From assembly GCF_041296265.1 (NCBI RefSeq), contig NC_091710.1:51155622-51219621 (forward strand): a stretch of 64,000 nucleotides of DNA, given 5' to 3'. Positions 56,665 to 64,000 of the stretch are shown piece by piece. How positions within the stretch are numbered: position 1 is the first letter of the stretch; every line of letters starts with the position of its first letter. The notes beneath the pieces were generated by a model. The model saw nothing but the letters and a program-made list of their open reading frames with translations. It was not told the DNA's origin and did not search any database. The position numbers were made by a program, and so were the translations under genes. This stretch comes from Equus caballus (lineage: Eukaryota; Chordata; Mammalia; Perissodactyla; Equidae).

Positions 56665-57496
56665 ATGAGGACCCTCACCCTCCTCACTGCACTTCTCCTC
56701 TTGGCCCTCCAGGTCCAGACTCAGAGTCTTGAAGAGACAGCCGACCAGGTTCCTGCCCAGGACCAGCCTGGGGCCGAGGCCCAGGACATAACCATCTCCT
56801 TTGCAGGGGATGAACGCTCTGCTCGAGAGGCTTCAAAATGTGAGACATCAGACAGCTTACTATGGGGGTCTGCAGTCCCAATGTACCACAAACTAGCCAG
56901 GAAATCATTAGAACTTGGAGATTTTTGGATTGAGAGGCTCTTCAAGGGCTCTTTGAGCACCAAAGGGTTTGAGTCCAACTTGGGCATGTGCAACACAACA
57001 GCCTCATCAGCAGAGACTAAAAGGCTGTTACAAGGGCCTCAGTATGTGGAGGCCAGGCTCAAACTGGGTGTGTGGAGGAGGTGGGGTGAGGAGTAGGTAA
57101 CCCTGAGTTGAGAGGTGGGTGGTTGTGGAGGACACGAAATAAGCACGAACATAATAGACTAGGATCAGAAAAAAACTGTGATCCTCTGTTACCAACAAAG
57201 CCAGTAAGACTCCATGTGAATTATTATCAAAAAGGTGAATTCTTTCCACACGAACATGACTGGTATTATCTATTGTAAGTACACACATCGCCTCTTAGTA
57301 TATCTCCATGAGGCTGGCTCTACCTTATCTCCCTTCTTCCTTCCCCTTTGCTGATCCTCCTCTTCCTTCTGTAGCCCTTATAGGAACAGCCTCCTGCACC
57401 TGCAGACGTGCCTGGATCTGCAGATGGGGTGAGCGCCACTCTGGGAAGTGTATAGACCAAAAAGGCTCCACATACAGGCTCTGCTGTCGTCGCTGA
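56665..57496 (+). CDS. DEFA1: Alpha-defensin gene 3, enteric DEFA1, 98 residues
   Basis: Secreted Paneth-cell type antimicrobial peptide precursor. Exon 1 (56665-56839) encodes the leader MRTLTLLTALLLLALQVQT and an acidic pro-segment ending DITISFAGDERSAREASK, in phase 1 at AAAAT|GTGAGA. Exon 2 (57375-57496) follows CTTCTGTAG and reads SLIGTASCTCRRAWICRWG, then ERHSGKCIDQKGS and TYRLCCRR before the stop. Six cysteines are spaced C-X1-C-X5-C-X9-C-X10-CC, with the conserved Arg, Glu and Gly of the fold. From memory the mature region matches the described equine enteric DEFA1, hence the symbol, although a near-identical paralogue cannot be ruled out because horses have many. The expected disulfides are C1-C6, C2-C4 and C3-C5. 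The two-exon layout and short leader are those of enteric, not neutrophil, alpha-defensins. The donor has T as the last exonic base, which is weak but shared in form with gene 2. Confidence 0.95.
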
Positions 57497-57596
57497 GCTT
57501 GTGGATTGAGACTCAGAGCAATGCGTGACTCCGCTTGATAACCTGGAAAGGGGTTTACTCTTTGTACCTTCTACCTTTTCATATTTCTTTCTCCAA

Positions 57597-57602
57597 AATA
57601 AA
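57597..57602 (+). terminator. DEFA1: Polyadenylation signal of DEFA1
   Basis: AATAAA 101 bp past the stop, in the conserved 'ctccaaaataaacttt'. Confidence 0.9.
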
Positions 57603-59700
57603 CTTTAAGCATTAAACTTAGTGTGTTTGGCATTTTTCTTCTCCTTTCCTTTGCCTTTTCATATGGCATATTTCTATGATTCACTTGTGTAGAGAATTCT
57701 GTCCAAAATGGTCTTCCTTAAGTTTACTGCTCTTTCCATCACACTGCTGCACAACTGGAACAGGATATTGCAATAACAAAAACAGCAAAAGTGAAAATAA
57801 TGATTCATTACAACAAGTTTATATCTATAAATTTGATCCATTCATAATGATACTCAAAAGTGGGAAGTGACATTGAAGAGTGCCGGAAGGTGTTGTCACT
57901 CACAGAAAAGTGGATCCAATAGGTTTTATTTACTTGTTTCTTAAATTTAAGAAGTGAACAGGCATTGATATCTATGAATATTTTCCTTATTTTAACCAAG
58001 AATGTTATGTATAGATATATTTTTTCCTAACCATATCAAAAACAGAGAGTGAAAAAGTGCTTCATGAGCTGCAAATCAGTAAAAAGTAATAATGCTACTA
58101 TAACCAGAAAATATTAACCAACATCAGTGGTCTCAACTAAAGCCCACATAGAAATGGAGTCCAGAGTCTGGTCCGTCGAGGTGGTCATGTCCAGTGACCA
58201 GTGAGATACTGGTCCTGCTTTGGACATCAAAAGGTCTATAGGCCAAAGTCCAATGAGGGAATTGGTCTCAACTCTCCAACTCTTCAAAGATAATGAGTCT
58301 CCTAATTATAATAAGCCAATATTAATTTTAATAAAATTCTAGCAATAATTACTATGTTTACAGTAGTCTAATGAACTAAGTCAATACATCAGAATGACAA
58401 GACAATTTCTCATACACTTACTGTCACGCAAAAACTTAAAGAACACTTTATGTAGCAGAAAGGCAAGTCTCTAAACTCAAATTTTTTATAAAAGGCAGGA
58501 TTTAAGAGTACCATGAAATGATAAAATAAAACATCTTTATTACACAACAAAGTCTTGGCCTGTTAAAACCAGAAGCTCAGGTATGAATCAATGTGGAGAC
58601 AAGCAAGTGCCTTTCCATGGGAAGAGTCAGCTGTTTGACACCAGGATCTGCATCCTCATTGAGCCTCCTCTTGTGTCTGAGAAGATTACAAAAATCCTAG
58701 GTAGTAGAAATGTCAGACCAAAGGAGAAACAAGGTGAAATCCATGAGAACAGCGCTTTTCTAACAGTTTTGGTGGAATAGATGACCAAGTTTGTGATCCT
58801 TGCTCTTGCGTATGTTTACGCATTGTTGAAGGTGTTGGAAGTGTTGGAGAAGAATCAGGTATAATAAATGTATCAGCTCAATGTAGAATAGTTCAGATCA
58901 TTTAAATGGTCACACTGGCATCAATATTTATACTCCAGAACAGGTTTTCAAATGCAGTGATCGAACATTAAACTCAATGCAGAGAAGAGTAAGATTTTTC
59001 TCTGTGCACAAAAGCCCTTCCTATAAGAGAAAATTGACCAACCCACTGCAGGCTGGTCCTGCTTCTTCTTCCCTGATCTCTGAGATCAGAGCTCTCTTCC
59101 CACCAGGAGACAGCAGAAGCTGAGTTCACTCCTTGCTTCTCCAGAATAGGAACTCTTTCTGCTCTTGCTATCCTGACGTAGGCCTAGGTGGTGCATCAGG
59201 TCACCTCCTCCAAAACTAGTAGACAAAAAGGAAGCAAAAGAAAACATGTGGCCTTAAGACAGAGGCCCCTCTTTCTACTGACAATGTCAGGCTGCCCTTT
59301 GAAGTTGGGTCCTTGGGTGAAGATACTCGTGCCTCACCGAGAGTTGTCAGGATGATGACACTGCCTTACTTTAAGTAAAATGAAGCCAGATCTGGAACCA
59401 AGTAAAGTACCAATCAACTCAAGCTGAGCAAACAACCAAGGAGGAACCACTGCCTCACAGCACAGCTCACACGGGTGCACTGGGACCTTAAATCAATATA
59501 TTGGCTATTTCTTCTTCCCACTCAAGGGCACCCTGAGAATGCCATCCATTCTCAGGAGTCCCCAGATCAGACAGACATCAAAGTATCGTGTGGAAAGAGC
59601 AAGAGGATTTCACATGCCTCACCCACTCCACTCTGCCTCTGAGCCAGGGAATGACAGACTGTGTGCTGAGAATGTCTACAAGTGATTGATATTTGATTGG
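57603..59700. other. 3' flank of DEFA1
   Basis: Collinear with 31143-33240 and partly with 41194-42270. No gene or young repeat was recognised. Confidence 0.65.
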
Positions 59701-59806
59701 CCCATCTCCTAAGAGACATACATAAAGACAAGGACGGATCTGCCCCCAAGGTCATCCCAGCCTCCTCAGTGCTTTTGGAGGTCCTCATCTCCAGGCCCTC
59801 ACAGCC

Positions 59807-60810
59807 ATGATGATCCTTGCTGTCCTCACAGCTGTCCTGCTCTTGGTCCTCCAGACCCTGTTGCTGCCAATTACAGAGACAACTTATGAGGCTGCAGCCC
59901 AGGACGGACTTGGCAGACCATCAAGTTATTGCTGTCTCCTTGTGGAAGATAAAAGCTCAGCTCAAGAGGCTTCAGGTTAGAGATGTAAGCATCACTATTA
60001 CAAGGAGGAACCAGGAGACTGTTCTGGTAACAAGATTGATACAACCAGTTATGACCCTCTTGGTTCCTTGTTTCTTTATCTGAAAACCAAAAGAGTTTGC
60101 CTTGATAGTCTATAAAGCATCTTCTTTTTCCATGGGCTTTGACTTCATGACATGTAGAAAAGTCCTTGAGAGCAGAGAGGAGCCATGGACAATATGAAAT
60201 GGTCTAGCCTGGCTGTCCTCTAGCAGAACTTTACAGAAACGGTCAGAGCCTGCTTGGCCCATGGGCCGTAGTTTACTGACTCCTACACCAAAAATTAGTC
60301 TATTTCAGGAGATATCTGGATGCAGAGTAAAGGGCAAAATGGGCAAGTATATGCATGTGTATGGATGTGGTAGCAGCAAGAACAAGTGTCAGCATGGAGC
60401 TCAGATAGATAAGGCTGTGAGGGCTCGGGTCCTCGCTGGCAGGCATGGTCCATTTGAAACTCATGTGGTCTGATGAAATGAGCATTGCTGTGGCTCTAAT
60501 CTGACCTATTGATGTGTCTACTCCAGCTCAAAATTGAACTTCTCCAATCCTCCCGGGGCCTGTGGTTGATGCTCTCTTTTCCTCAAGGCCAGGCAAGACT
60601 GTCCTGATATTGAGGAAGAAACCCGCCATCTCAAGAGCTCCGCTCCAGGGCCGGCACTGTCATCACAGTACTTGTCATCACAGGCACTGTTGTCCCTCAG
60701 TTTCTCCAACCAAGAAGCAAAAAGCCCAAGATCCAGATTGAAGGCCTGGAGACAACAGTCAGTATCTTCTGGGTCTGTCCCTCAGTTCTTTCCCTAATCC
60801 CAAATCTTCA
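59807..60810 (+). pseudogene. Alpha-defensin pseudogene B3 (DEFA5-like type)
   Basis: Best preserved B-type exon 1: 59807-59975 is open from an ATG (MMILAVLTAVLLLVLQTLLL leader), ends LVEDKSSAQEAS in phase 1, and has a TCAG|GTTAGA donor. The 5' UTR words 'tctccaggccctcacagcca' match those of the A-type genes. The middle of the pro-segment differs from the family's usual DxxISFAxD words, which suggests it is no longer read in the original frame. The exon-2-like part from 60588 (after CTCAAG) has no run of six defensin cysteines and closes after a few codons. Called a pseudogene. A leader-only transcript is possible. Confidence 0.72.
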
Positions 60811-60997
60811 CAATAAGCCTCTATTCCTGCTTTTTGGATGTTTGATACATGTATCAGTTGGGACTAATGTAAATGCCAGCAACAGATTTCTGAGGAAAAT
60901 TCTCTTCAACAAAATACTGGCTCTAAATACTTGGAGAATTCAAAGAGTGGTGCAGACCTCAGACATAGAGTGGTATAAGTGCACAAATGATACTGAA

Positions 60998-61128
60998 GTT
61001 CTACCTGTCTATCTATCCATCTATCAATTATTTGTCTGTCTATCTGGGTGTCTATGTATTTATCTCTCTATATATTCTCTGTCTGTCTATGTATCTGTTC
61101 TATATATCTATCTAACTAACCATCTTTC
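60998..61128 (+). repeat. (CTGT/CTAT)n microsatellite
   Basis: Imperfect 'ctgtctatctat' units over about 130 bp, at the same position relative to the B pseudogene as 34.6 kb. Confidence 0.9.
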
Positions 61129-62279
61129 TTTCTGCTTTCATTAAATTCAACTTTACTTTCAAGAAGTCAATTCCTTGTATTAACACCATAATCACTGTTA
61201 GACCCTAATTCGGATGGTCCCAATACCTTCTTTCTCATGGAAAACCCACTATCTCCACCCCCACAGTGTGGGAGTGCTCCCCTGGAAGAGAACCCAATCA
61301 CACACCTTACTCTAAGTCCTGGGGTTACATCTGACCCACTTGAAGCCTGTAACTAACATGAGGGTGATCTTGTCTCCGAAGATATGATAAGCAGAACAAA
61401 AATTGTATCACACTTACACAATGACATGTCCTGTTTTGTCATCTGGAAATATAGAGTAAGAAGTTAATTGAGCAAGATGTTGTCATAAATTAAAAGGAAT
61501 TTGGCTGGGTACATGACCAACACATGCCCCAAACCCTCAAACAAAATCTGCCATTTTCATTCTCCTCAGTTTCTCTAAAGTTGCTGAAATTCTCTTAAAA
61601 CCTCACAGCATCTAAAAACACACCTTCAGCCTCCAGTTTCCCCTCTGAGTCATTCTCCCTGTTCCCTAAGCAGGGGCTCTGTGCTTGCAGCAGCTTTGTT
61701 TCCTCAGATGGGGTCCCACCTGTGGGACATTGGGCATCCAAAAGCCTCTTTTCCTTTCTACTGCTCTGTCTCCTATAGTTCAGATCTGTATAATTTCTTT
61801 AACAACTTGACGAGTTTCCTGTGTATAAGTTATAATCCACTTTACTAGACAAAAGTCACCCCGTACTTCTTCAAAGACAGGCCCTTCCCTCCTGAGCTGA
61901 AGGTTAAGGTGCTGGAAAGCCATTAAGATTCATAGGAGCCATATGTCTAGATGAAAGGCATCTTCTCCACCAACGCATTAATTTTCCAAGGTTGCCACAA
62001 ACATCCTTACAGCCACAGCTATGAGATCTACCCTGAGGTCATATCTGATGAGAATACTTTCATTTTGATCTTGCCCTGTGGCACTACTTTTTTATGAAAT
62101 TTTGCCTCAAATGATTCAAGATGAGAAACAGCTTTATTTTCAAGCTTTTACTAACATCTCCATGAACCTCTCCCAGCTTCTACCATCAGGTCTTTGGATG
62201 AGGTTTCTGTCCATTGCTCAGTCCTTACAGTGATGCCACAGCTTTGAGGTTTTATTTCCAGTAGCGCCTCACTTCCAGG

Positions 62280-62600
62280 CACCAAAAAACAAGCCACACA
62301 AATTATCAACCTGAAATAACAGCCATTTCATTACATCTTACAATCTTCTGGGTCAGAAATTGGGCATGACTTGACTGGGAGAGTCTTCTGCATGTCTACT
62401 GGGGTCAATTGTTGGTCCGGCTGGAGGAGCAAAGATGGTATCAATCACATGCCCAGCCCAACGGCGGGCTGTTTGAACCATGAGGCTCAGCTGGGCCCCT
62501 CTCCTCCGTTAGTCTCAGGACCTCTCATGTGGTCTCCACAGGCAGGCAGGATTCTGCCACGGTGACTCAGAAGCCAGCAGATGTTTCTGTTCCTCTTAGT
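62280..62600 (-). mobile_element. MLT1-group LTR remnant, reversed (ERVL-MaLR fossil)
   Basis: Same element as 51.59-51.91 kb ('gggtcagaaattgggcatga', 'tctactggggtcaattgttg', 'cagctgggcccctctcctcc'). Family assignment is moderate. Confidence 0.5.
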
Positions 62601-63869
62601 CATCAGGGAGGACAGTGATAGGAGGCAAAGAAAACCGTGATGTGAGGAGGTGTTTCAGATTGATTCGGCTTTAAATAAAGGAGATATTTCCGCTTCCTGT
62701 GCTGAGTACAGACATGAATAGAAAACCTTGTCTGATATGAAAAAGAATAGAATATGCTTTAGTGATGAAAGAAACGAATGTGTTTTCATGTGTTCAAGTG
62801 GACAAGGGAGTGAGAGAGAAGGGGAAGTCTACTCGGAAGAGAAAATGATAAGGAAAAGAATTGTTCAGAAACATGACAGGATAATTGTGCAAAATAACAC
62901 TTCCCACATTGGTTTAAAAGTTTTGGTGACCTGAGAGATATGTACGAGATATATACTCTTCTGGATCCTATGGAAGGGAAGATGTTTTTGTCCCATGGAT
63001 AAGAGTTCCCTACGTTGTTTTAACCCACAACAAATGAAATGATTTTCCTATTTGACTTTGGACAAACATCACAGAATCACCAATAGCTCCACAAAAACTG
63101 AGAATCCTGCTGGCTTAAGGGAAGTTAAAGGAGATGTCCCCACTGAGCCACATCTTCCCCATCAGCACTTTTCTGGGGTCTACTATGTGAGCCAGGTCAT
63201 CATCACTCATTGTAACAGAGGACACGAAGAATATCCATCCAGCACTCTATGGCGTCATGAAAACCCACATTATGGATGCCACAGAAAAATCTTCCCAAAA
63301 CATCATATTCATCACAGAGAGTCCATGTTGAAAGAAATACTTGCTGGCTCCTATCCTGCAACTCTACTGCACTCCCATTTTAAGGTGCCGCTAGCATAGT
63401 TCTGAACTACTTACATATCGTGAGATAATGGAGGAAAGAGTATAAATTTGGCTGGATTCAGAAGTCCTGGGTTCATGTGACAGCTCGATTTCTACTTACC
63501 CTCCTCCATCCTTAGGTCCTTGTCCTCAAATAAAGAGGTTTGTCTACAAGGTCTCCAAGAAGCTTGTCAGTCTTATATCTAGTCCAAACTCATTGCATTT
63601 CTCCATCCTCACAAGCTCCTCTCTGAGTCATCACTGTCTCCATGCTGCCATGTTCAATATTGTTGGCACTTTGCTTCACTCCATTCTCCAGACTGGAAAT
63701 TGTTCTCTTGCCTCTCTCCTTCTCCACACCCTGTTCCTTCTTCCAGGACTTGAAGCATTTACTGTACCATGGTGTCATTTTACCTAAGTAATGCACTAAG
63801 TCTAAACACTTCTTGTATTGTGACCTTTTTTCAATTAGAACTCACCAATGCCGCAAACTGCTTGAGGTC

Positions 63870-64000
63870 TTTGTAAACAGAAGAACCGGGTTTCCAAAGC
63901 AGCTCTAATAAGCGCTTGCTGTTTACTCTTTGATACGTCATTAAAATCCTATGTGTCTCAATATCTTCTTATGCAAAATGAGAGTACTAATATATTCTTT
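63870..64000 (+). mobile_element. MIR fragment (cut by window end)
   Basis: 'aagaaccgggtttccaaagc', 'agctctaataagcgcttgct' and 'tctcaatatcttcttatg' match the MIR fragments at 36.48 and 53.16 kb. Confidence 0.55.

Larger units (their letters stand above)
61250..64000 (+). repeat. Spacer block Q'', third copy (cut by window end)
   Basis: Collinear with 34.9-37.0 kb and 50.3-53.3 kb. It keeps the 1 kb missing from the first copy and has empty sites for the two EREs of the second. By analogy it should lead into another alpha-defensin gene about 2.5-3 kb past the window. Confidence 0.85.

Noticed and set aside
60842-61144. Tyr/Ser/Leu-rich open frame near the end of module 3
   Set aside because: It is a translation of the microsatellite.

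Overview
The window is vertebrate genomic DNA, and an equid, most likely horse, is the best fit. Two things point there. Four copies of the tRNA-derived ERE SINE, which is confined to horses and their relatives, are present (about 6.22, 37.92, 50.48 and 51.02 kb). The alpha-defensin at 56.66-57.50 kb also matches, from memory, the equine enteric alpha-defensin DEFA1. The rest is ordinary mammalian intergenic sequence: old L1, L2 and MIR fragments, a few ERVL/MaLR LTR fossils and microsatellites. Most open reading frames are chance. The real genes have short exons that must be joined across introns. Layout: 3.9-16 kb carries two intact-looking two-exon beta-defensin-like genes on the minus strand (6836 to 3956, 63 residues; 15866 to 14955, 65 residues). 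16-25 kb is mostly LINE debris with no confident gene. 25.3-64 kb is a tandemly duplicated plus-strand alpha-defensin cluster. Its repeating module is an enteric-type (two-exon) alpha-defensin gene, followed about 2.5-3 kb later by a decayed second alpha-defensin resembling the DEFA5 type. Modules are separated by two kinds of spacer, here called P (25.6-30.3 and 44.4-49.6 kb) and Q (34.9-40.2, 50.3-56.6 and 61.3-64.0 kb). The order is P, gene 1 (frame broken in the mature exon), pseudogene B1, Q, gene 2 (intact), pseudogene B2, P', a defensin stub of promoter and partial leader only, Q', gene 3 (intact, DEFA1), pseudogene B3, Q'', and so presumably another gene beyond the window. The simplest reading is a tandem duplication of roughly 19 kb covering two modules, after which the first module of the second copy lost its gene. 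The defensins are secreted cationic antimicrobial peptides. The alpha genes have a TATA-like box about 80-90 bp before the ATG, a signal/pro-peptide exon, one intron and a mature-peptide exon, followed by an AATAAA about 100 bp past the stop. This is the Paneth-cell gene layout, not the three-exon neutrophil one. Most notable points: both beta-like genes have a displaced third cysteine; alpha gene 2 appears to use a relocated splice acceptor that keeps the frame and creates a Lys-Arg just before the mature peptide; and the B-type alpha-defensin pseudogene family sits beside the active genes.
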